A stretch of 64,000 nucleotides of DNA from Lacrimispora xylanisolvens (GTDB taxonomy: Bacteria; Bacillota; Clostridia; Lachnospirales; Lachnospiraceae): assembly GCF_002934545.1 (NCBI RefSeq), contig NZ_PTJA01000014.1:1-64000 (forward strand), given 5' to 3'. Position numbers and translations under genes: made by a program. Below the pieces are notes generated by a model that did not search any database, was not told where the DNA came from, and worked only from the letters and a program-made list of their open reading frames with translations. Position 1 is the stretch's first letter. Each line of letters opens with the position of its first letter. This document shows, piece after piece, positions 33,694 to 41,336 of this stretch.

Positions 33694-33730
33694 AAAAATA
33701 AGCTCTAACTGAAAATGTCAGCCAGAGCTT
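33694..33730 (-). terminator. Terminator of the SleB-like gene (minus strand)
   Basis: Reading the minus strand, AAGCTCTGGCTGA pairs with TCAGTTAGAGCTT over 13 bp with two G-U pairs and a 5-nt loop, then ATTTTT. It separates the two minus-strand genes. Confidence 0.85.
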
Positions 33731-33743
33731 ACTTTTCTATTAA

Positions 33744-34232
33744 TTAATAACCTTGAACTTTAAAAAAAGTATGTCCTCCAATAACCTTTTTTTCCGTAAC
33801 TTTAACATAATCTCTACCATTAAAGGTATATGATTCTGTTGTACCTGATTTTTTGATTTTGTTTTTGTATAAGCTATTTGTGACAAACCAAAGACAAGTT
33901 CCTATAGGATTTACAATGCTATCTGGATTTAAGAAAAATTTTTGTGCTAATTCTAAGCATTCTTTCCAAGCAGTTGAGTTTATATCAGGCTTTAATGCAG
34001 ATTCTGTTGTCATTCCTTCAAATGAATATTTTTTTAGTATTACTCCCGAATATGAATTTCCACCAAATTCGGATGAGTTTTTAGCCATTCTATTTCTAAC
34101 TACATAGCCGCAACCTCTTCTGCCTTGATCTGATTCACCCCTTGCTTCTGAATAGAGCATACGTGCAATAAGATCTGTTTGACTCCTGTCTTTTAAATCA
34201 TTCGTACTGTTTAATGGATCTCCGTAACCCAT
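33744..34232 (-). CDS. SleB-type cell-wall hydrolase domain protein
   Basis: A 162-residue protein dominated by the Hydrolase_2 domain of SleB/CwlJ: LIARMLYSEARGESDQGRRGCGYVVRNRM, with E29 at the position of the lytic catalytic glutamate, and WFVTNSLY in the second half. SleB-family enzymes cleave spore-cortex or vegetative peptidoglycan. Unlike SleB there is no signal peptide and no peptidoglycan-binding domain, and the N-terminus MGYGDPLNSTNDLKD is hydrophilic, as in CwlJ-like or phage/toxin-associated forms. AAAGGAGG 7-8 bp before the ATG fixes the start; upstream in-frame Met codons lack ribosome sites. A+T-rich, probably acquired with the 32809 gene. Confidence 0.8.
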   Translation of the reverse strand: MGYGDPLNSTNDLKDRSQTDLIARMLYSEARGESDQGRRGCGYVVRNRMAKNSSEFGGNSYSGVILKKYSFEGMTTESALKPDINSTAWKECLELAQKFFLNPDSIVNPIGTCLWFVTNSLYKNKIKKSGTTESYTFNGRDYVKVTEKKVIGGHTFFKVQGY

Positions 34233-34268
34233 AATTAATTCCTCCTTTATCATAATCAACATTGTTTT

Positions 34269-34280
34269 ATAACCGGTTAT
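34269..34280. promoter_or_regulatory. 12-bp palindrome ATAACCGGTTAT upstream of the SleB-like gene
   Basis: A perfect palindrome 37 bp upstream of the SleB-like start, overlapping a possible minus-strand -10 (TATAAA). The same core AACCGGTT recurs at 39723-39730 before another small gene. Possibly an operator; regulator unknown. Confidence 0.35.
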
Positions 34281-34362
34281 GTTTAATAAAAAGGAATTAA
34301 ATTCTTATTTGTAAACATTGACTTTAAATTAACTACCTTTGTGTTATTTGTTATTTCATAAA

Positions 34363-34391
34363 TTGACAGGTTACATACCATTATTTATAAT
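34363..34391 (+). promoter_or_regulatory. Consensus promoter of the helicase gene
   Basis: TTGACA (34363-34368), exactly 17 bp, then TATAAT (34386-34391): a full sigma-A consensus, 42 bp before the start codon. Confidence 0.9.
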
Positions 34392-34432
34392 AAAACAATA
34401 CAGCAATGAAATATTAAAAAACGGAGGCGTCT

Positions 34433-37400
34433 ATGTCAGATCATTCCATGGAACTTTTTCAAACAGATACCAGACACTGGTTTGAACGTGCACTTGGTAC
34501 CCCTACCCTGGTTCAGAAACAGGCATGGCCTGAAATTGCAGCAGGCAGGCACACCCTTGTTTCAGCCCCAACCGGAACGGGTAAGACACTGACGGCTTTT
34601 TTAATATTTCTTGACAGGCTTTTAAACGAAGCAGCAGGCGGGCAGTTAAAACAGGAAGTGCAGCTGATTTATATCTCTCCTTTAAAATCCCTGGCTGGTG
34701 ACATCAGGGAAAATCTCAGACGGCCTCTGGAAGGAATTGTGGAGGAGAGAAAAAAGTCAGGGAATGATAACGGTCAGGAACTTTCCGTGGGAATCCGAAC
34801 CGGTGATACCACACAAAGGGAGCGGAATCAGATGATTAAAAAACCTCCCCACATTCTTATAACAACTCCGGAATCCTTCTATCTGATGCTGACCAGTAAA
34901 TCAGGACAGAAAATCTTAAAGACAGCAAAAGCGCTGATTATCGATGAGCTGCATGTGATGATTGACACCAAAAGAGGAGCCCATTTAATGCTTTCTGCAG
35001 CCAGACTGGACAAGCTTTGCAGTAAGCCTTTGCAGCGGATCGGATTGTCCGCTACCATTGAACCACTTGATCTTGCAGCAAACTACCTGGCTCCCGGAAG
35101 GGTTTCCATTGTCGCGCCTAAGATGAACAAGGAGATACGGATTGAAATAAAAAGTCCATTTTCAGATGGAAACAATCAGGGGAAGGACTCTGTCTGGAAA
35201 GACATTGCAAAAACCATATACTCTTATATAGGAGGAACAGGCAGCTCTCTGGCATTTGTGGAAGGAAGGGCATATGCAGAAAAGCTTGCACACTTCATTA
35301 ACGAGTTAGGGGGCGAAGGATTCGCCCGCACCCATCACGGGAGCTTATCCAAGGATCAGCGTTTTGAAGTGGAACAGGCACTGCGTGATGGTTCCTTGAA
35401 ACTTCTTTGCACCACTTCCTCCATGGAACTTGGAATTGACGTAGGAGAAATCAAACAGGTATTTCAGGTTGGCTGCCCCCGTTCTGTTTCCAGCACCATG
35501 CAGCGGCTGGGCCGTGCCGGGCATAATCCCGGGCGTGTCAGCGTTATGTATATGTTTCCCAGGGAGGCTTCGGAAGGCTTATTTTGCGGATTTACTGCAG
35601 AAGCGGCGAGAAACGGGAAGATAGAATATGCCAGACCGCCCAGACTATGTCTGGATGTACTTGCCCAGCATCTGGTATCCATGGCATGTACCCAGGAATT
35701 TGGAGTGGAAGATGTGATGGATATTTTAGCCGGAGCCTATCCGTTTTATGAGGTAACGGCAGAGGATGTAACAGGCGTTTTGCGAATGCTTGCCGGTGAT
35801 TATGAGCATGAACGGGACATTCCGGTAAGACCACGAATTATTTACGACCGGATTCATGACCGGATCAGTGGGGATGCTTACAGCCGTATGCTGGCGGTCA
35901 GTGCAGGTGGAACCATTCCTGACAGAGGTCTTTATACGGTCCGTTCAGAAAACGGAGTCAGGCTGGGAGAGCTTGATGAGGAGTTTGTCTTTGAAAGCAG
36001 AATTGGGGATCGGTTTTTACTTGGTACTTTCGCATGGCAGATTGTGAGTATCATGAAGGATACGGTGATTGTATCACAGGCAAATACTTCCGGCGCCAGG
36101 CTTCCCTTCTGGCATGGAGATATTAAGGGGCGAAAACTTGGAACCGGACTTGTATTCGGTGAGATATTCCGCAGGTTTAATGAGTCCGGCAGTACAGAAG
36201 CGTTATATAAAGAATTAACAAAGCTTGGCTTAGATGAAGTGACAGGTGAGCGTGCCCTTGATTTCCTGCTCAGTCAGCAAAAAAGCACGGGAATCTTTCC
36301 TGATGACAGAACCATACTGGTAGAACACTTTATGGATGAAAACAGCAATCATCAGATGATGGTTCACTCTGTATTTGGACGTCAGATCAATGAACCCCTG
36401 TCTCTTCTTGTGACTGAAGCAGCAAAACTTCATATGGATACAACCATTAACTGTACGGCAGATGATGATGGTTTTTTATTGTTTCCTTATGATGGGACCC
36501 CTTTGCCAGATGGACTTATTTATGAAGTATCTCCTCAAAAAGCGGATGCCATTGTCGCTGCATTGCTTCCGGCCACCCCTTTATTTAACATGAATTTCCG
36601 TTACAATGCCGCCAGGGCGCTGCTTATGGGAGTAAGAAATCAAAAGCGTCAGCCCCTCTGGATTCAGCGAATGAAAAGTGCGCAGATGCTGTCTGGCCTG
36701 GTAAAAGAGGAAACCCATCCCATACTAAGGGAGACAAAACGGGAATGTCTGGAGGATTTTTGGGATTTAAAGGGACTGCAGTCTGTTTTATATGAGATAC
36801 AATCAGGAAACATCCAGATACGGGAAATGTACTTAGAGACACCGTCCCCCATGTCACTGCCTTTAAGGCGCCAGACAGAAGCTTCCATGATGTATGATTA
36901 TGCTCCCACGCCCCAGAGCATCCATGAGACGGTAAAGGAGGCGGTTCATGAGGCTGCCAAAATCACCCCGGAGCCTGAGCATCTGGCCCGTGTTTCCCAG
37001 AGATTGCATCTTCCGGAAGATGAGGAACAGCTTCATACACTTCTTATGATAGAAGGGGATATGGAAGCAGGAGAACTTGATATTCCCATTGAATGGCTGG
37101 AGTCTCTGGCTTTTAAGGGAAGGGCACTTTACGTAGAACCCGGCTTATGGATTGCGGCAGAGCATGCCGATGAATATGAAAATGCTCTGATTAAGGGGCA
37201 GAAAAATGCGGGTAAACGTCTTGTTCAAAGAATGCTTAAGTATCGGGGAGCAAAATCTTTGGAACAGACGGCTGAACGGTATCTGTGGTCAGAGGAAAGG
37301 GCACTTGATATTTTAACTTCTCTGTGTGACCAGAGGAAAGTGATTTTACAGGATGGAGTCTATTATCACGCAGACCTTTATGACAGAGCCAGAAATGAGA

Positions 37401-38560
37401 CAATTAAAAGCAGAAGAAGGCAGATTACCACCCTCCCTTCCGGATGCTATGCTGCTCTTATGGCAATGCGCCTTCGGGTATCCGCCTCCCCTCTTGAGCA
37501 GCTTCAGACTGCCCTGGAAGGACTGCTGGATCAGCCTTTTCAGGTAGATCTGTGGGAGAATGTTCTTTTGCCTGCACGAGTGGGAAACTATCGCCCGGAA
37601 CTTATGGATACGCTGTTATCAGCAGGTAAAGTATTCTGGCAGCTGGAAAACGGTTCTGACCTTACGTTCCATCAGACTGCGGATATTGACTGGAGTGCAG
37701 ATTTATGGGAAGTCCATGAACAGCTGGAGGGAGAAGAAAAAGCCGTATATGGCGCCCTGTTGAAACATGGGGCATGCTTTATGCAGAGATTGGAGGAAAT
37801 CATAGGAGGATCGCCTTATGAAGCCTTGTTTTCACTGGCAGAAAAGGGGCTGGTAAGTGCAGACAGCCTGATTCCAGTCAGGCAGCTTATGAACCGGGAT
37901 AAACTGAATAAGGGAACCGTTCGCCAGCGGGTAAATGCAAGGACAAAAATATTATTAACCGGCAGATGGGAAGTAGTACGCCCCCGAAAGGAAGCTACTG
38001 TTGAACAACTGCTTGACCGTAACTTTGATAAAAGCATGATTGTGTGCAGAGAGACGATCAAGGGCCTGACCTGGAGTGCGGCACTGGAAACACTGCGGAT
38101 CTGGGAATATACTGGCAGGGTGCGAAGGGGTTATTTTATTGAAGGCCTGTCAGGAATCCAGTTTATCCGGGATAAAAATTTTGCAGGAACCATGGCGGGG
38201 CTTTCAAATCCCGGTAAAGAGGTACTCTGGTTAAACGGAGCTGATCCCGCCCAGCTTTGGGGGAAAGTGTTAAAGCATCAGGAAGGAAGATCATTTCTAA
38301 ATGTACAGGGAACTGCAGTGGCATTATGCAAAGGAATACCGGCAGCGATTTTTGAACGCCAGGGTAAAGTCTTAAAGATATTTGATATGGATTGTGCAGA
38401 AGATGTGCTTAAGGTGTTTGTTAAGGAATTTATGGGACATAGAATCTACTCTTCACGAAACAGAATCGTAATAAAAGATTACCCCAGGGAAGCAGAAGAT
38501 TTGCTTCGGCTGGCAGGTTTTCGCCGTGAACTTCAGGATTATGTACTGTATTGTCTTTAA
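34433..38560 (+). CDS. Lhr-family large ATP-dependent helicase
   Basis: A 1375-residue superfamily 2 helicase. Walker A APTGTGKT at 45-52, DEAH-box variant IDELH near 172, SAT motif GLSATIEPL, RecA2 motifs TTSSMELGIDVGEI and QRLGRAGHNPGRVSVM, then winged-helix and Lhr-core domains to about 850 and a long C-terminal extension. It is slightly shorter than the about 1500-residue mycobacterial and E. coli Lhr proteins. Lhr enzymes translocate 3'-5' on DNA and unwind DNA-RNA hybrids; a repair role is likely. CGGAGG precedes the ATG. It is monocistronic with its own full-consensus promoter and has no helper genes beside it. Confidence 0.9.
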   Translation: MSDHSMELFQTDTRHWFERALGTPTLVQKQAWPEIAAGRHTLVSAPTGTGKTLTAFLIFLDRLLNEAAGGQLKQEVQLIYISPLKSLAGDIRENLRRPLEGIVEERKKSGNDNGQELSVGIRTGDTTQRERNQMIKKPPHILITTPESFYLMLTSKSGQKILKTAKALIIDELHVMIDTKRGAHLMLSAARLDKLCSKPLQRIGLSATIEPLDLAANYLAPGRVSIVAPKMNKEIRIEIKSPFSDGNNQGKDSVWKDIAKTIYSYIGGTGSSLAFVEGRAYAEKLAHFINELGGEGFARTHHGSLSKDQRFEVEQALRDGSLKLLCTTSSMELGIDVGEIKQVFQVGCPRSVSSTMQRLGRAGHNPGRVSVMYMFPREASEGLFCGFTAEAARNGKIEYARPPRLCLDVLAQHLVSMACTQEFGVEDVMDILAGAYPFYEVTAEDVTGVLRMLAGDYEHERDIPVRPRIIYDRIHDRISGDAYSRMLAVSAGGTIPDRGLYTVRSENGVRLGELDEEFVFESRIGDRFLLGTFAWQIVSIMKDTVIVSQANTSGARLPFWHGDIKGRKLGTGLVFGEIFRRFNESGSTEALYKELTKLGLDEVTGERALDFLLSQQKSTGIFPDDRTILVEHFMDENSNHQMMVHSVFGRQINEPLSLLVTEAAKLHMDTTINCTADDDGFLLFPYDGTPLPDGLIYEVSPQKADAIVAALLPATPLFNMNFRYNAARALLMGVRNQKRQPLWIQRMKSAQMLSGLVKEETHPILRETKRECLEDFWDLKGLQSVLYEIQSGNIQIREMYLETPSPMSLPLRRQTEASMMYDYAPTPQSIHETVKEAVHEAAKITPEPEHLARVSQRLHLPEDEEQLHTLLMIEGDMEAGELDIPIEWLESLAFKGRALYVEPGLWIAAEHADEYENALIKGQKNAGKRLVQRMLKYRGAKSLEQTAERYLWSEERALDILTSLCDQRKVILQDGVYYHADLYDRARNETIKSRRRQITTLPSGCYAALMAMRLRVSASPLEQLQTALEGLLDQPFQVDLWENVLLPARVGNYRPELMDTLLSAGKVFWQLENGSDLTFHQTADIDWSADLWEVHEQLEGEEKAVYGALLKHGACFMQRLEEIIGGSPYEALFSLAEKGLVSADSLIPVRQLMNRDKLNKGTVRQRVNARTKILLTGRWEVVRPRKEATVEQLLDRNFDKSMIVCRETIKGLTWSAALETLRIWEYTGRVRRGYFIEGLSGIQFIRDKNFAGTMAGLSNPGKEVLWLNGADPAQLWGKVLKHQEGRSFLNVQGTAVALCKGIPAAIFERQGKVLKIFDMDCAEDVLKVFVKEFMGHRIYSSRNRIVIKDYPREAEDLLRLAGFRRELQDYVLYCL

Positions 38561-38622
38561 AGACATGGAAGCCATAAGATGATCATAGAATGAAAAATGA
38601 TTGTGTGATTGAGGAGGAGAGT

Positions 38623-39471
38623 ATGAATCTGTTAATTTCAATTTGTGAAAGTTTTTTAACACCGGCTAAGGTGATGCTGTATTCCCTTTCCAGATTTCAT
38701 GAAGATGTTGATATCTACTTATTATACAGTTCATTGTCCCAAAAAGATATCAGTGATTTGGAGCTTTTTCTGATTAATAAGTGTAAAGCAAGGCTTCATC
38801 CGGTCTGTGCCTCTGGATTTTTTACCAACGTTCCTCTTTCCAGCCGGTATAAAAAGCCGGAATTGTATTACCGTATCCTGGCACCCTATCTGCTTCCTGC
38901 TGATCTTGACCGGGTTTTATATCTGGATGCGGATATTATTATCAATGGATCCCTGAATGAGTTTTACAATCAGAGCTTTGAAAATAATTATGCAGCTGCT
39001 GTCAGAGACCGGTTTGAAAACATCGATAAAGTGATTGTGCTTAAAGAAAAGCTTGGATTAAAAAAAGAAGATTCTTATTTTAATTCAGGAGTCTTGCTGT
39101 TTAATCTGGCACTGTTTCGAAAAGAGATTACGCTTGAAGATATTATGGCTCTGATTGAAGAGAAGAGGGAAGCTTTGCGTTATTTTGATCAGGATGTATT
39201 AAACTGTCTTTTAAAGAATCATATTAAGCTTTGCAGCCAGGAATATAATACCCAGACTTATCCCTTTGACCAATGTAGTCTGTCAGATATAAAAGATACT
39301 GCAGTTGTCATTCATTATACCGGACTCCCTAAACCATGGAGTCCGGATTACAACGGTACACTGGACTATTTATATTGGAAAAATGCATTAAATGCCGGAT
39401 TCAATGAAGATTATCAGGCCTATTGGGAGAATAAATTTGGCAGTCAGGATCCTGAGTTCACAATTGATTGA
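38623..39471 (+). CDS. GT8-family glycosyltransferase
   Basis: A 282-residue cytoplasmic glycosyltransferase of family 8 (LgtC/glycogenin-like). The metal and sugar-nucleotide binding DxD is LDADIIING with D102 and D104; KPELYYRILAPYLLP precedes it, and the FNSGVLLFNL and HYTGLPKPW motifs follow. Such enzymes transfer glucose or galactose from a UDP-sugar to a surface glycan or protein. GAGGAGGAG lies just before the chosen ATG; an in-frame ATG at 38590 has no ribosome site. Its 3' end overlaps the convergent 63-residue gene by 28 bp. Confidence 0.85.
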   Translation: MNLLISICESFLTPAKVMLYSLSRFHEDVDIYLLYSSLSQKDISDLELFLINKCKARLHPVCASGFFTNVPLSSRYKKPELYYRILAPYLLPADLDRVLYLDADIIINGSLNEFYNQSFENNYAAAVRDRFENIDKVIVLKEKLGLKKEDSYFNSGVLLFNLALFRKEITLEDIMALIEEKREALRYFDQDVLNCLLKNHIKLCSQEYNTQTYPFDQCSLSDIKDTAVVIHYTGLPKPWSPDYNGTLDYLYWKNALNAGFNEDYQAYWENKFGSQDPEFTID

Positions 39472-39635
39472 ACGTAAGCCAGCATTTCCAGCTTTGACTG
39501 AATCGTTTCTGCATGGTCAACCATATGCTGCTGTTCTTTTTCCGGCAGGGAAAAAAAGTAATCCATCGCCTGAAATTCTTCCAGTGCCAGCCCGAAGCCT
39601 AAAGGCAATTCAATACCCTGAGTGTATTTGTTCAT
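39444..39635 (-). CDS. Small conserved-looking protein (63 aa) overlapping the GT8 gene
   Basis: Encodes MNKYTQGIELPLGFGLAL and then a helical, acidic region (SLPEKEQQHMVDHAETIQSKLEMLAYVQSI). AAGGAGGT lies 5-6 bp before the ATG on the minus strand, so it is a genuine gene despite the 28-bp tail-to-tail overlap. I know this pattern as a short uncharacterised protein in Lachnospiraceae, but no function is established. Antisense effects between the two 3' ends are possible. Confidence 0.7.
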   Translation of the reverse strand: MNKYTQGIELPLGFGLALEEFQAMDYFFSLPEKEQQHMVDHAETIQSKLEMLAYVQSIVNSGS

Positions 39636-39722
39636 AAAGACCTCCTTGTATTTTATAAAACAGATTATTTGTTATTATTGTATTTTTTAAAGTAACTATT
39701 CGGGAATTAGAAATAATTATAA

Positions 39723-39730
39723 AACCGGTT
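39723..39730. promoter_or_regulatory. AACCGGTT palindrome in a divergent gap
   Basis: Lies in the 152-bp gap between the minus-strand 63-residue gene and the plus-strand HsmA-like gene, 58 bp before the latter. It shares its 8-bp core with the palindrome at 34269-34280. Confidence 0.25.
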
Positions 39731-39787
39731 CATTTGAGGAATCATTATATACAAATAGTAATCTCATACGAAACAGGAGGGGCTGAA

Positions 39788-40156
39788 ATGTTATTTTTCG
39801 CTGTGCTTTTTATTACATTAGCTTTAATCTTTTATACGCTGGGAGTATTCGGTGAAAAACTTCAAAAGATTTTAAAACCATGGCATCTTATTGCTTTCTG
39901 GGCCGGATTTGTCTGTGATACTACGGGAACATCATTAATGAGCCGTCTTGCAGTGGGACAGAGTGCCGTTAATTTTCATTCAGTAACCGGAATTGCGGCA
40001 ATTCTGCTTATGCTGATTCATGCAGTCTGGGCGACGGTGGTTCTAATACGAAATAATAAAGATATGATGGCTGGATTTCACAAATTCAGCCTGTTTGTAT
40101 GGCTGATCTGGCTGATACCTTATTTCTCCGGTATGTTTGCCCATATGATCAGGTAG
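39788..40156 (+). CDS. HsmA-like small membrane protein (TIGR03987 type)
   Basis: A 122-residue integral membrane protein with four hydrophobic segments: residues 1-20, 32-52, 65-90 and 100-120. HFHS-like and DTTGT segments (FVCDTTGTSLMSRLA, VNFHSVTGIAAILLMLIHAVWA) match the family annotated as HsmA/TIGR03987. Function is not known beyond a membrane location. CAGGAGGGG lies 6-8 bp before the chosen ATG; a longer in-frame form from 39734 has no ribosome site. It is 16 bp from the DUF1848 gene and probably co-transcribed. Confidence 0.75.
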   Translation: MLFFAVLFITLALIFYTLGVFGEKLQKILKPWHLIAFWAGFVCDTTGTSLMSRLAVGQSAVNFHSVTGIAAILLMLIHAVWATVVLIRNNKDMMAGFHKFSLFVWLIWLIPYFSGMFAHMIR

Positions 40157-40172
40157 CAGTAAAGGAGGTACA

Positions 40173-41120
40173 ATGATACTCAGTGCCAGCCGCCGGACTG
40201 ATATTCCGGCTTTTTATTCTGAATGGCTGTTAAATCGTTTAAAAGAAGGGTTTGTACTGGTTCCCAATCCAAGAAATCCTTCTCATTACAGCCGGGTGCA
40301 GCTAAGCCCACAGACCGTGGACTGTATTGTATTCTGGACTAAAAATCCCAAAGAAATAATATCTAAGCTTGACGTAATATCCGCTATGGGATATGATTTT
40401 TATATCCAGTTTACCCTTACTCCTTATGGAAGAGATGTGGAGGAATATTTACCGGATAAAAAAGATTTGATTGAGGTGTTTTTAAAGTTAAGCGCTGAAA
40501 TTGGTTCCAATCGAGTTATCTGGCGCTATGATCCTGTGGTATTCACCGACAGGATGAATGTGGAATACCATTTAGATTGTTTTGAAAAAATGGCAGGTTT
40601 ATTGGAAGGCAGCACAAACCGATGTATTTTCAGCTTCCTTGATTTATATGCCAGACTGAAAACCCCCCTTCAAGATCTTGGAGTCCGGGATATACAGGAA
40701 GAGGACATGCTAAGGATAGGGGAAGGATTTTCAAAAATTGCAAAAAAGCATGGAATCCAATTGTCCACATGCTGTGAATCCGTTGATTTAAGCCGATTCG
40801 GGATCAGCCATGCTTCCTGCATTGATGGGAACTTAATTGAAGAATTGACTGGATGCAGCCTTCGTAAAAAGAAGGATAACGGACAGCGTCCCGGATGCGG
40901 CTGCATGGAAAGTGTGGATATCGGCAGTTATGACAGCTGTGGGAATGGCTGCAAGTACTGCTATGGAGTTTATTCAAGAGAAAGGGCTCGTGTAAACCGG
41001 GAGAATCATGATCCCCAATCTCCGGTTTTGTTTGGATCAGTTCCTCAGGATGCAGTTATAACAGAAAGACCCGTAAAGTCCTTAAAGGATGGGCAGATGG
41101 ATTTCTTCCATCTCATTTAA
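40173..41120 (+). CDS. DUF1848 family protein
   Basis: A 315-residue cytoplasmic protein beginning ILSASRRTDIPAFYSEWLLNRL, the signature start of DUF1848, with VFWTKNP near residue 53 and WRYDPVVFTDR near 117. The C-terminal part holds CGNGCKYCY (C256, C260, C263), a CX3CX2C pattern like the 4Fe-4S motif of radical-SAM enzymes, plus C200, C201, C216, C228, C242 and C244. It is thus probably an iron-sulfur protein with a TIM-barrel-like fold. Function unknown. AAAGGAGGT precedes the ATG. Confidence 0.85.
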   Translation: MILSASRRTDIPAFYSEWLLNRLKEGFVLVPNPRNPSHYSRVQLSPQTVDCIVFWTKNPKEIISKLDVISAMGYDFYIQFTLTPYGRDVEEYLPDKKDLIEVFLKLSAEIGSNRVIWRYDPVVFTDRMNVEYHLDCFEKMAGLLEGSTNRCIFSFLDLYARLKTPLQDLGVRDIQEEDMLRIGEGFSKIAKKHGIQLSTCCESVDLSRFGISHASCIDGNLIEELTGCSLRKKKDNGQRPGCGCMESVDIGSYDSCGNGCKYCYGVYSRERARVNRENHDPQSPVLFGSVPQDAVITERPVKSLKDGQMDFFHLI

Positions 41121-41226
41121 CATTCAATTGACAGACATATCTATTACATTCGTTGAGTTAACAACTATCTGAAATTTTCTGACATTAAAATCATAAGACG
41201 AATGCAGCAAAATATATATTAAATAG

Positions 41227-41261
41227 GGCTGATTACCAGAAAGACAAGCTGGAAATCAGCC
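41227..41261 (+). promoter_or_regulatory. 5' UTR hairpin before the island D sensor kinase
   Basis: GGCTGATT (41227-41234) with AATCAGCC (41254-41261), and CCAG (41236-41239) with CTGG (41249-41252), form a 12-bp stem with an A-A mismatch and a 9-nt loop. No T run follows, so it is not a standard terminator. The surrounding 41121-41336 is A+T-rich, with no clear promoter. Confidence 0.45.
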
Positions 41262-41336
41262 AGAAACCTGAATTAAATTGGAAGGAGGGTTCAGATTCTG
41301 ATCGACAGAAAACGAATAGCCGGAAAAAAATTCAGA

